Shown here piece after piece: positions 48,400 to 59,526 of a DNA stretch of 64,000 nt. The position numbers and the translations under genes were made by a program. The notes under the pieces are model-generated. The model did no database searches, was not told the origin of the DNA, and worked only from the letters and a program-made list of their open reading frames with translations. Source of the stretch: Reticulascus tulasneorum (lineage: Eukaryota; Ascomycota; Sordariomycetes; Glomerellales; Reticulascaceae); assembly GCA_001557505.1 (NCBI GenBank), contig LSAX01000005.1:124001-188000 (forward strand), read 5' to 3'. The first letter of the stretch is position 1; the number at the start of each line of letters is the position of its first letter.

Positions 48400-48860
48400 G
48401 AAGCTACGGGACTGGTTCTGCATCTGAGATGTCTTGGGGCAGATTTTCTCTGCCATAATTTCTTTCTTTCTCACATTGACTGTCCAGTAAACATATCAGA
48501 CGAATGATTACCTGGCATACGTGCGAACTGTTCGCTATGGGCAAGAGACTTCGGTAGACTGCAAGTAGTCCAGCCAACGCCGCAAGCCGGGACCCAATAA
48601 GTTTCCAATTAGCACGTTTACTGCGAGTCTGTATCTTAGTGAAAGAGTTAAGACTCCACACCAAATCTACCCTGCCGACTTGAAATGTTGCACATAGAGA
48701 GAGTGACCATGCGGAGTAGTAAAAGAGGGGTTTCGTTGCGGTCCGTTGCGTTCTTGGCCCTCTCCAGATGTGTCAGAGACTCGGCGAAATTGCCTCGATG
48801 CCGTGAGATCTTCCCCAGCAGACTGCGATCCCGAAATAGCATGATTCCCCTTGCACAAGA
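48400..48860 (-). pseudogene. Possible TPR-protein fragment
   Basis: On the minus strand a short open segment reads FRDRSLLGKISRHRGNFAE and then SLTHLERAKNA, the helix-turn-helix texture of fungal tetratricopeptide proteins. Frames change every few dozen codons and no start is present. It is probably a remnant of a gene that included copy B of the direct repeat at 48921-49027. This is a weak call. Confidence 0.35.
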
Positions 48861-48920
48861 AGAGACTTCCTTAACGGCAACTGGTCCTTTTCCGCCTTCC
48901 GAACTCGTCGGACTCGACCA

Positions 48921-49027
48921 CCCACTCCTTAGATAACCAATTGAGCTGGATTTTCGGGCGCACCATCGTGCTTGTGATAGACTTGAATATTATGGATAGC
49001 GCTATTGAACTACCGCAGCCGCAGATT
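48921..49027. repeat. Diverged direct repeat, copy B
   Basis: Partner of 45961-46080 in the same orientation. Read on the minus strand both copies can encode a HN(V/I)QVYH segment, so the repeat may derive from a duplicated minus-strand coding sequence. Confidence 0.7.
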
Positions 49028-49139
49028 GGTCATGTCCCGGACCTCTGAATCGCTACAATCCATGAAGGTTGAATTCATGCTGTGTCACATCACTTGACCG
49101 GGAAGCTCAAAACATCCCTGCCGCCGTAACGCACCGAAT

Positions 49140-49573
49140 TTTAAATCCGGATTAGCAGCCTGCAGAGACTGGAAGAACTCAAGCCATTTTAATGCAGTTG
49201 GTTCAACCCTATGCTACTGATTCGCTCTGTGCGAGCCTTCCTATCCATGGGCATCCTAATTAGTCCAATCACTGTGCTACTGTATACCCGTCTCTCTTCA
49301 AATCCTAAATCAACAGCCCTGCAGATATTGATTAATGCAGTTGGTCCAGCCTGTGCTACTGATTTGGTCTGTGCGGGTGTTCCCGTGTTACTGCATCCCC
49401 CCCCGTCTCTCTTCTAGTCCCGAATTCACAGCCTTGCAGAGATTGGAAGATCCCAGGCCATTTTAAATGCGGTTGGTCCAGCTTATGCTCCTGATTTGCT
49501 CCTGTACGAGCGTTCCTATTCTGTGGGCTTCCCTACAATCCAATCGTTGTGTTCTCCACAACCGTCTCTCTTC
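49140..49573. repeat. Three-copy degenerate tandem repeat
   Basis: Three units, about 160, 114 and 160 bases, each end in CCGTCTCTCTTC-like sequence (near 49299, 49413 and 49573). They share AATGCAGTTGGT(C/T)CA, CTACTGATT and CTGTGCGAG-type blocks. The middle unit carries a deletion. No coding function was recognised. Confidence 0.75.
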
Positions 49574-49744
49574 AGTAACCAAGTGGCGTATATCTCAAGA
49601 GTGTTGCTTTACGGTGTGGAATCTCGGCTGAGTATTTGTTGCGTTTTGGGCAGCTAGACTTGAACCTCATGCCGAAGCACAAAAGTCCCTCATGATCCTG
49701 GTTTACAACCGTTATGAAGAATATTCCTCTGCCTTGGACGGGCA

Positions 49745-49752
49745 TATAAATA
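49745..49752 (+). promoter_or_regulatory. TATA box of the secreted peptide gene
   Basis: A TATAAATA sequence lies 128 bases upstream of the ATG at 49880, preceded by GGCA. Confidence 0.5.
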
Positions 49753-49879
49753 GGAAGGCCTTCGAAGCCAGCTGGTCCAAATTCCAACTCAGACTCTTCA
49801 TCCATAAAACTTCCCCTTACAGCCAACCTCTTTTTGGCGCCAAACCCCGCTGTCTTCAAAGCCTTAGAAACATCTCACG

Positions 49880-50117
49880 ATGCGGCTACAGTTAGTCTCG
49901 TTTGCGGTTGCCATTGTTGTGCAGGTCGCATTCGGCACTCCTCTGCCAGATGACTATCCACTAAACCAAAGGTATTGTTGCAGCAAGGTAGCAGGTAGTT
50001 TCAAAGCGACCATTAACTAATCGTCATCTTCATTTCATTAGAACGGAAGGCATCGTCCCCGAGATAATTCCTCGACAGCAGAACCCCCCAAGTATATCCA
50101 CTTCTGGACAATCATAG
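49880..50117 (+). CDS. Short secreted peptide, 55 residues
   Basis: Two exons (49880-49971, 50042-50117) with a 70-base GT-AG intron that has a textbook branch site (ACTAAT near 50015). The product starts with a signal peptide (MRLQLVSFAVAIVVQVAFG) and leaves about 36 residues rich in Pro, Ser and Gln, with a possible processing site at IIPRQQ and no cysteine. A TATA box lies upstream. It could be a small secreted effector or a peptide precursor; no family is recognised. The signal peptide, intron and promoter support a real gene despite its size. Confidence 0.55.
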
Positions 50118-50647
50118 TGTAATTATACTGATAACGTGAGACAGCTAACGGGTGGCCCCACAATACGGGACCAATGATTACTTATCCATAATCTAGAATC
50201 TATGATAGGGTTGTGGACGCTTGTTTATTTTTGTTTGGGCCGGAAGCCGATGTTGGGCCGCAGGTTATTATTGCTCGTCTATGCCCGAAGTCTCCAAGAG
50301 CCTTTAGTCTTGACTTCTATGCTTTGATAGGAGAGAGATTCAATCTTCAGATATGATAATCATGTCCACATTCCCAGTGGCATAAATCTGTTTCCCCAGA
50401 CCATGGGTGACAGGGCTGGAACAGAATAGCGATGTTGCAAGATAGTGAGAAATAACACAAGCTGTCGATCCTGATCTAAAACATATCGGATGTGCGGTTT
50501 GTACAAACCTGTATCAAAGTAGCCTATCGACATTCAGCTTGCATTTCCCTTTAGATATGCATAGATGCTTATCCATCTTTAACATGCTTCCATGAAAGGG
50601 ACCAATACATGATCAAAATGGCCTGCTACTTCCAGACAGCATGGGCT
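50118..50647. other. Intergenic
   Basis: About 0.5 kb in which I see no gene, repeat or RNA. Confidence 0.3.
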
Positions 50648-51259
50648 TCAGGAGGAAGACTCTTTAGAAGCTCGGACGGCATAGCTTGATTTACCTAACA
50701 GATGCAATCTGAATCCTTGACTTTTATTCCTGTACTGGCCAGTGACTTCCACGACTTTCTGCATAGTCAGACCCCAAGCTGTCACATACTGTCGGGGACT
50801 TCTCGCCCCTTCGCGGTTGCACCCGCACAGTCTGCTCATCCCACTTATCTCGAACATCAAGATCACCTGGCAAATAATGACGGAGACCATGCAGCGACAG
50901 ATGACAATCAAAACATCCCCCGTATTAATGAAAAGCATGCTTGAGAATACCAAGATGCCAAAGAGAATATGTGCAATAATGGCAATTGCATTTGCCCAGG
51001 AGAGAAGTATGAAAAGGTATGGCTCCTGGCGGAGACGGATCGTTATCGGATGATGCTTCAGGCTGAGTCGGAACTCTTGCAACGTAATCTTCCAAGCCCG
51101 ACACCCTCCGTCATCTGGCAGACCCAATCATACGCGGAGTAGGGCAGCTGAAATGCCCATCAAGTGTAGGCCACGGTGGAAAAGGCCAATAGCGGCAGTA
51201 TACCCTGCAAGACTCAAGGTCGTTAGGAGGACACCAAGGAGAACTGTTCCAGCTGCCAT
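50648..51259 (-). CDS. Small multi-pass membrane protein, possibly broken
   Basis: From ATG 51259 the frame runs through a hydrophobic segment (GTVLLGVLLTTLSLAGYTAA) and GISAALLRV to a TGA at 51128-51130. The same frame then continues with LGLPDDGGCRAWKITLQEF, three further hydrophobic helices and a short tail to 50648. Either a 45-base GT-AG intron (51089-51133) removes the stop, or a TGG-to-TGA change has killed the gene. Intact length would be about 188 or 203 residues. Topology suggests a membrane protein; no function is recognised. Confidence 0.4.
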
Positions 51260-51490
51260 ATTCGCTTTCTAGGACTCTGGCATTTCCCTGAGTACACAAT
51301 GGACGACTGGGCCAATCATGCATCCAGGATACCAGTTTCATTCCTGTATCCAACGCAAATGGGATGCGACCGGTTCAGATACCTTTAAAAGTCGGCTCTA
51401 CAAGGCCCGCTGCTATTCGTAACTACCTCCTCCAGCCATTGCGAAAAGCAATGCTGGAACTTGTCATCTGCAGGCTAGCCACATCCTTCT

Positions 51491-53246
51491 CTAGGATACA
51501 CCTAAGTAAACCTCCTGCAACTCTTTGATATATACAGCCGGTCTTGCACCGTTCGACAGATTGATCCGCGCAAACACAAGGATTCCATTGCTGGTCCTCC
51601 AAAAGCTCAAAACTTGCCTTTTACAGGGCATGCCTACCACCATTACTCCGCTTCTATTCCGTCTCCTAGCCGAAACTCCTGAGAAGTCGGCTATCTCCTG
51701 GAGGTGTTCGGAGAGCACATCTAATAGGTACAACTTGTGTCGACCGCTCTGAAACACAAATGCGCCGTTGTGGGACTGCGTCGAGCCCTGCGCGGCTGAG
51801 GAGATCTGAGCAACATCAATATGTTTGTGAGCTGTGTGGCCTAGAATCGCAGTATATGGTGTTGTGACCATGGCTGCAAGGAAAAGCTTCTGAACCGAGA
51901 CGTCCTCTGCGCAGAAAATACCTGAAATGCCAGTGTCATCTGCGTAGCCCTGTCGGGTTTCTTAGGATGTTGCACGTATATCCTGGCTGCTGTGGAGACT
52001 TGGACAAACTTACTAGGTTTAGCATAGTTGAATTCAGCCGCAATTCCGGTCCCATCTGCGCTGCTGAGCAATCGCGGATGCCGACAAGCACAAGATGACT
52101 GTTCGAGGCGTTGCAGATCTGGGTAGCGGTCATTACCTTTTTCGAATCCGACGAAAAGTTGACTTTTTGAAGACGGCGATGACTTAATGAAACATTAGAT
52201 GTCCCGGAGCCTACTGTGGCGCTTTCCTTCAGGCGCAAGTTCCCATCGACAATGTGGTATAGGTGAATGACTGCACCGCAGCCGAGGACTACTTTGGTGT
52301 CGTCTCTGGAGACAGCTAGAGCCAATGAAGGCTGTGTGTAGTGGAGGAACAACTGCGTTCGACTTCCGGCATTGTCAAACCATATCAGCTTGGCGTCGTT
52401 CTCCTCAAATATAACTGCGGCCACGCTCTTGGTGCCGCCCGCCACCAGGCGAACTACTGTGTGAGGCTTTGTCAGACGATCTTGTGCAGCGGGGGGACGA
52501 AATTCAAGCTTGTATCCCGCCGCGCACTGGTTGTTCTCGAGAGGCAAGATGATTCTGACAATATACTCCGAGCCATTCTTAGTCCACAGAAGTAGCTCGG
52601 TCCCTACGGCGTTGAAGCAGAAAACAAGATCCTTTGGGGTAAGTGGAGGGGTACCCCGCCATATCTTCGAATTTATCTTGGAAATGAGGCTGCGAAATGA
52701 AACTGGTTTCCTTTGCGTTGGATATTGCACTGCGGATAGTTCGTATCGGGTGGGAAGATACCCGCCAGTGCTTGATTGTGTGTCAGAGTGTGATTCGAGT
52801 GGTAAATGGCCATTTGCATCGATTGCGAGCTGGAGACCATCGTCATCTCTAGAAACTGGTATTTTGAGCGTATCCGATTCGGAATACGGTATCAGCCCGT
52901 CATCTTGGGACTTGATGTCTATCGAGGGTGCTTCGGACGGGACTTCTGAAGTAGTGAGAGTGGATTCCCCGAGGAGAGCGCTGGTTTCTCTCGCATAGTC
53001 GAGCTCTTTATCGTATTCCATGCCCACGAGCTTCTCCAGAGATTGCCGAAAACTGCGAACTGATTGGATTGGTGAATAATTGTCCTTTCCAAGCTCATCT
53101 TTGGTAGAATGGATAGATACTGGCAAATCAACAATGTCGTCGTCCCCAGCGATCGCCGGCGATTTAGTCTCTTGGAAATCCCCAAATGGATCTTCAAACG
53201 CTCCAGACAGCCGCTCCCATATCGTCCATATGGTGCCGAATGCCAT
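51491..53246 (-). CDS. Unrecognised protein, N-terminal disordered, C-terminal propeller-like
   Basis: Exons 52014-53246 and 51491-51889 joined by a 124-base GTAAGT-CAG intron give 543 residues in phase. The first half is polar and Ser/Asp-rich with LPTRYELSAVQYPTQRKP. The second half has repeated short strands (ELLLWTKNGSEYIVRIILP, VAAVIFEENDAKLIWFDNAG, LALAVSRDDTKVVLGCGAVI) that look like divergent WD40 or propeller blades. The frame upstream of 53246 has only a TTG start and then a stop, so ATG 53246 is used. No signal peptide or catalytic motif is seen. An N-terminal exon could have been missed. Confidence 0.6.
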
Positions 53247-54021
53247 TCCGAAACCGTGATATTTGGTGGCGACGAACAAAATGTCCGTCAAGCATCATAG
53301 CATCTGCTGGACGCGTTTTGTCTACTAGACAGCGTACGAATGAATAGCAATCAGCTTGGAGGTATTGAAAACAAGGCAATGGGGATTGTGCTTCGTGCCT
53401 CCACATTCCCTCGGCATCTCACACTCAGCCTGACCGAGAACCAGAGAGACCCAGAGTCAATCCACCTGAAAATTCGGGCATAGCGCCAGCCCGACTGGAT
53501 CCCAGTCCATCCCCGGTTCTCTGTTTCGAATGGGAGCCCATCAAGGAGCCTTGGCTGACCGAGGGTGGCGGTGAAATAGCCACGGATCATGAGTTGATTG
53601 GGTTTCAACGATGTAGTTCCACCAGCAGCCTTGCGCAGCATGATTGAAAAAACTTGGTGGCTACTAGACACCAGAGAGTCTCGTTTTTACACTTTGGTTT
53701 CCCGCGAATGGGAGTGAGTTGTTCGTCAAAAATGACATACTATTTGGGATTGGTGGCTTGAGTGGCGAATCAAGATCTGCATACCCCTGTCTGTTGAAAG
53801 TTCTGGGCTGAGAGCCGCTAGGCCAGACAGTGCAGCAAGGGAATCTCAAATACTCCAGTTGGGCGCCAAGACAGCCTTTCCTACTGTGCATCCTTTCGAA
53901 AGCTCAACATCAGCCATCGACATAACTCCCTTTTCCAAGTTATCTCAGGACTGCTCATGCTCGAACTCGTGTTGTTCATGCCTCTCCTAGTCCTCCGATA
54001 CGGCATCATCTATTTGAATCG
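53247..54021. other. Divergent promoter region
   Basis: It lies between the minus-strand gene ending its 5' side at 53246 and the permease starting at 54022. A minus-strand frame at 53351-53641 is open from an ATG for about 97 codons but shows no recognisable domain and is not annotated. Confidence 0.35.
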
Positions 54022-56239
54022 ATGAAGGAACCAAGCTCTTTGGTGGATGCCAGGGACTCTGGCGCCATCTCAGAGGATCCGAGTTTTACAAACACAGAGC
54101 TCAGGTAGGAACTGCCGCCGGAAGAGCCCGCTGGTTCCATAACGCTGATAAATATCGATAGGCCAACTTTAAAACAACATCATGTAAATATGATCGCACT
54201 CTCAGGAGTGGTTGGAGTGTGAGTGATCCTTTCATAATCCACGACTCTTGCTCAAAGATTTAGGGGACTGTTCATGTCTTCCGGCAAGGTCTTATCCGTC
54301 GCTGGCCCCGGAGCAGCAGTCATTGTATACTTGCTGGTGGGCTCGTTGATGTGGTAAGTGTTATGACCTTGGTAAAATTGATGCATTCTCACGCGTCACT
54401 CAAAGGTCGGTAATGGGCTCCATGGCAGAAATGACGGCTTTATTCCCAGTCAAAGGGCCAATCTTCAGCTTTCCTCACAGGTTCGTGGACGAATCAGTCG
54501 GCCTGGCAGTCGGCTGGTTGATGTGGTAGGCTACGTCTCTTACCTTTTGATCACTAGCCCGAAAAACTAATAAAATGCTTAAGGTTGACCTGGGTCAGCG
54601 TCGTGGCGATCGAGATTCTCGCAATACCTCCGTTGCTCAAATCTCACGTGGAGCCTTCTTACTTTCTTGAAGTTGATTACCCCGAGCGCCAAACCCACTG
54701 GTTGCCGGATGGACATCATTCAGATCTTTCTGTCTTGATGGCAGTCATGATGACCTTATTACTGGTCATGTTGATATTCAACCTTCTCCCGGTACACCGA
54801 TACGGACAGCTCGAGTATCTCTTGGGCTTCATCAAGATTTCGTTTCTTGTGGGCATCATCATGGCTAACGTCATCTGGAGCTGTCGACCCGGTTCTCGTG
54901 CCTTAAAGTTCTGGGCTTATGAGAGCTCCTGGGGTTCCAGTGCAACTAACTTGACGGTGAGAGATTGGACACACCAAAGTTTTCCTGGGTCCTACGCAGA
55001 TTCCCCAGGGACGCTTGCCCCATTTTGGACTTCAGTTACAACCTGTTGCTTCTCGCTCATGGGCTGGGAAATCATCCTTATGACTGCAGCGGAGAACAAG
55101 AACCTTCGTCTGGAGGAGACGGTTAAGCTTTCGTCTCAGAAAATCGCGATGAGAGTTATGGTCCTCTATCTACTGGCCGTCTTCTCCTTGGGACTAAACA
55201 AGTCATGCGATTACAGTTCCTTGTATGGCGAGACAATTAACCTCACGGATAGTCAGAAGGGCATTCTCGCCATCGGTGCAGTCCGTGAGCAAGCCCATTT
55301 TATGCCTCACCTGCTGAACCTCTTCTGCATCTTCTCGGCTTTCACCGCGGCAAATACGGTATTGTATAGTGCATCACGTCTACTGCATGCAATCGCACGT
55401 CACCATGATGCATGGCCGCGATGGCGCATTGCGGAACACATGCGGTCCCAGTTGGAGCGAACCCGTCAAGGCGTTCCAACAAATGCTATATTCGTGAGCT
55501 GGTTGTTTGTTCTCGGTGCCTGTCTGTCCATAGGGTTTGATTCCGCGGAGGTACGCATCCGATTTACAACTCGCGAGAGATCATGTCAAGCTAATAGGCA
55601 CAGACACTAGGGCGCCTTGTATCGGTCTCGGTAGCGTCAGCTCTGATATCCTACGGTGTAAATTGCCTCGCCTTTCTAAACTTCTACAAAGAGTTGGTTC
55701 CCTACCTGATTTTGAATCGCAGACCAAGTGCTAGCTAACCTTTCTCAAGAATCAACGATGCTGCGAGCGGGAAGCTGGACGGAGACTTACTTCTCAGCCC
55801 CCATATGCGGCAGCGATATAGCCGTTCAGCAAGACTTTATCCATACAAGTCACATGCGCAGTGGATTCGAGCGGCATATGGTCTCGTCTTCAGCATCTCG
55901 TTGGTCATTTTCAACAGTTGGACAGCTTTGGCCCTACCAACAAACAAGGGGGACTTCTTTGCGTCTAACATAAGCCTCTTGCTTTTCTTAGCGCTAAGTG
56001 CGGCATACTTTTTCAAGGCCAGGGGCTTTAATCCATCTCACTGGTACATCCGTGCCAAGAGGTTCACACTGTTGGAGGATGTTGGACCTGTCGTTGTAGA
56101 CGACCCGCAGGCCCGCAAAGGCTGCACAACCTGTGGAATGAAACATCGAAGGGGAGTACTTGTGATGCCACAGCGCAAAGGCATTACCAAACAGCATGTG
56201 CTGGCGATCCTAGAATGGGCATGGGAATGGCTTAGGTAG
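54022..56239 (+). CDS. Amino acid permease, seven exons
   Basis: Exons 54022-54104, 54162-54218, 54264-54353, 54406-54525, 54584-55550, 55604-55692, 55750-56239 fit in phase for 631 residues. The first helix pattern (NMIALSGVVGVGLFMSSGK) and the LMGWEIILMTAAENKNLR region mark it as an APC-superfamily fungal amino acid permease, more divergent than the one at 31270. About twelve helices are visible. An in-frame TAA at 55734-55736 is removed by the 57-base last intron, which has a CTAAC branch site but a weak GTTGGT donor. The C-terminal tail (CTTCGMKHRRG) is unusual. Its 3' end occurs again as a relic at 62371-62490. The substrate is unknown. Confidence 0.8.
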
Positions 56240-56320
56240 CAGTCGGAGCAAGCAGGGCTAACATTGTTTCATTGTTATTAAATTAGGAGTCGCAGAAATC
56301 GGAGACAACTGATAGAATTA

Positions 56321-56364
56321 AGTCAAAGCACCCCCATTCCGGCCACCCCCCCATTCCGGCCACC
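56321..56364 (+). repeat. Left terminal inverted repeat
   Basis: It matches the reverse complement of 58134-58177 with one C/T difference and contains two direct CCATTCCGGCCACC-like subrepeats. Confidence 0.88.
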
Positions 56365-58133
56365 CTAAATTGAACCCTGCGATTCATCATCATCATCTTC
56401 AGAGCCCTCGGAATCATCACCACTTGCTACTATTATACACTCGAGAGCAGTACTAGATAAACTAGAGGCTACGGATTCAGCTATATCACTTTCATGACCA
56501 TCAACCGCTTATTAAGTCTTACAAATAACTTTAATATTCGTAAACCTCAAATTAAGGCTGATATTAACCTTCTTTCTCTTACGTACATATATAACAGCTA
56601 ATTGATCTTAAACAACTTATAATTATATTTCTATATTAGCAAACCGTATATCCATCGAGTTATAACCTTTCTAGATCTTTTAGAATAATAACCGTTACGT
56701 CCGGCCGCCATCTTAATAGCTTATAAATTAGGCTAATTAATATCTAACTTCTTAAGACCTCTAAGGAGTTATCTATAAGCCTAATTAAGTAGGGATTTCA
56801 ACCTATTAGGCTATAATAATAACTAATTTTTATAAGGTTATTAAATTCAGGCTTATAGTAATAACCCCGGTATTCTCAAGGAGTAACAAGTTTATCAAAG
56901 GTTTTACTATGTTAACCAGCTAAAGACTTATAAATTTCTATCTAGCTTTAATATTTAAACTAATTAAAATATCTATTCTAACTTTTCTATAATAAGCTAA
57001 GAAATTCCGCTTATTAATAATAATTAAGTTAGTCTATTATTATAAAAGGCTAAGATATTTATAATAACCTCGTTTAAACAACGAGAACACTAATAAATCT
57101 AGAAGTTAAAAGACGTAAGAGCTATAAAATAATAAATAAAGTATATAAATATTATTCTAGAATACTTACTATATAAAATCAACTATAATATAACTTCCGT
57201 GGCTATTTATCATAAATAATTAAGTCTTAGAAGGCCGTATAAGCCAGCTTTAAGATATAAAAACTATTTTAAGCTAATTAGCCCTAATATTATTATCTAT
57301 CTAACCTTTCATCGTAATAATAAATTTCTAACTTCTATATAGATTTAAATTAGTTAGAAACTATTACTATTAAACGTTTTTACCTCAAAATATCATTAAC
57401 AAAGATAGATAATTGCTAATAACAGAGATATACTTAACAATCGATATCTATATTTATAATCTTAGCTATTTCTTATAAAGAGCTCGTTTTTCCGTACTCC
57501 TTAAGATTAGATTGTTCTACTTAGCACCTTTAAGTAGTCTAATCTTATCTATATTCTAACGGTTAGCCAGTAAAATAACTTAGATAACAAGAATCTTAAG
57601 ATATTAAAACTAAGGCTTAATAATAATAATTATAACTCTATTCATACAAACTAAATCAATAAGTTTTACTCGTTATACTTTAACTAATAGATATCTCTAT
57701 AAGAAAGTAGAAACCTACCGCTTTCTAAATAGCTAAAGATCTTTATTAATATCAAGAATTCGTTAAGCAAAGATCCTTAATATCCCGTACGATAATAAAA
57801 AACCTAAGGCCGCTTAAGTTATAACCTATTAAGCTAATAAGTCTTCTTAGCTATTATTAAAACGTTACTACGATTTTACGGCCTGCTTATATAGTTTTAA
57901 GCCTACAATTCGGCCTTAGATAATAACCCTTAGAATACCTAATTCTTTCAAGGTGGTTTGTATATTTATACCTCTTATGATAGATAAAATTACCTACGAT
58001 ATATCATATTCGGAATACTATTTCATTAGAAGATTATATAGCTACTATGAAAATAACTTCTTAATTAAAATTGAACTAGTTAAGAAAATTAACGTTAAAG
58101 GTAATAAGATTTAAAAGAGCGGTGTGGATTTTA

Positions 58134-58177
58134 GGTGGCCGGAATGGGGGGGTAGCCGGAATGGGGGTGCTTTGACT
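58134..58177 (-). repeat. Right terminal inverted repeat
   Basis: Reverse complement of the left end with one transition; followed directly by the TA duplication. Confidence 0.88.
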
Positions 58178-59526
58178 TACCTAGTCATCAATTGTAGACC
58201 CTAAGCAGTGCAATGCCGGTTATAGCAGATATCTCGAGATCTCTATTCATCTCACTGTCAATTGTCTAAATTTCGCTGTCTTTGAGAGGTAAAGTTTATG
58301 TCTCTCGACTGGACAGAACTGGGTCGGCTTTTTATCCTGAATCTTGTGGAGGAAAGATTGTATGAAATGATCTAATGATTAATGACGCAGAGGGAAACAG
58401 TATAATCTAGCGACTGAGCTGAATTTACCAGACTGGGATCTTTATGCCCTCGCTATCAAGATCCCTGCGCTCGCCTGCTTTCCTAATAGTAGCTCTTGTC
58501 GGCAGCTGAATGTTTCTTAAAGGACTACTTGTGTAAGAATGAGCTTTGTTATGAATGCAAGTTTTCGGTCCAATTTATGTCTTATTGCTTTCCAGGGTAA
58601 TTACAGGGCTGCAAACAGTTGTTCGGTCGTCAAGGAAGCAGTTAACATGGTCTACATACTAAGACATGGTTGGCCTTTATCATGAGATATTTTTATACAA
58701 TTCAAAACATGTCGCACCTTGAGGTCCAATACAAAGCCACCGGCTATGATTTGGATCTTTACGATGAAATCCGGTTGTTGGGTTAGAAACGTAATATTCC
58801 ATCTCTTTCGTGTCGACAACTCCTGTTTGTAACTGTGCCCCTAGCCTTTTGAGCCGCCAGCTTGTCTGAACCGCTAGTGTGATACAGCTCCTCTCATCCG
58901 AGCTCACACGAAGGCCCATACTCCTTCGTTAGGGTCGAGGCTGGCCGGGGTGAGCTACGTGTCCAGTATCGCAGCGAAATGTACCAGGAGCGACTCTACG
59001 AGATAGGGGGATGGAAGCGCGGTACTTTCGCGATGCTCAGTTACGGAAAACCAAAGTAAGCATTGATTGAGTTCCAAATGCGGGGTGCCCACGTGATTGG
59101 ATTGGGAAGATGTGCCTGACGCTGTCATTCGCAGATGGACGAGGCTGAGAGAAGCCGTACGTAGAACCTCCGTCGAACTTGCGGTGAGGCATAATCCAGC
59201 CGGAGGCATCGCGTTGACGGCTTGAAGCAGTCTAAAATCACTCTCTTTCGACCGCTCTAGATATTTGTCCTAGATATTCGACTCATCCAGCGCCCCCAAG
59301 AAGGGACAGGGCGGCGTTCACGCAAGCCTATCTACGTGGTATCCACACTCAAAGATTGAAAGGTGGGCACCGCGGATCACAGTCTAGAGATCTCCGTGCA
59401 AGAGCTTATGGGATATAGAATTTGCATCTTTCCGCGTAGGTGATCCTTCAAACCAACTTCCGAACACGAAAGCACAAAGATCCAAATATCATATGTCCCA
59501 GAACTCACTACTCCGACATCGTAATC
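58178..59526. other. Intergenic, 1.35 kb
   Basis: No supported gene. Minus-strand frames at 58680-58919 and 58955-59209 have no start or domain I can defend. The right part is the promoter of the next gene. Confidence 0.35.

Larger units (their letters stand above)
56321..58177. mobile_element. Decayed Fot1/pogo-like Tc1-mariner transposon
   Basis: Inverted terminal repeats of about 44 bases (56321-56364 and 58134-58177) begin AGTCAAAGCACCCCCATT and differ at one position. Each holds two copies of a CCCCCATTCCGGC subunit. The element is flanked by TA at 56319-56320 and 58178-58179, the target duplication of Tc1/mariner. Its length, 1,857 bases, and the terminal AGTCAA-G-CACCC start fit fungal Fot1-type elements. 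The interior is extremely AT-rich with abundant TA and no transposase frame survives, as expected after repeat-induced point mutation. The GC-rich ends escaped. Confidence 0.88.

Noticed and set aside
53351..53641. Minus-strand frame of 97 codons from an ATG
   Set aside because: It cannot be spliced to the gene at 53246 because of an in-frame stop, and it shows no domain.
55693..55749. In-frame TAA in the second permease, suggesting a pseudogene
   Set aside because: A 57-base intron with a CTAAC branch site removes the stop and restores a continuous family-like sequence.
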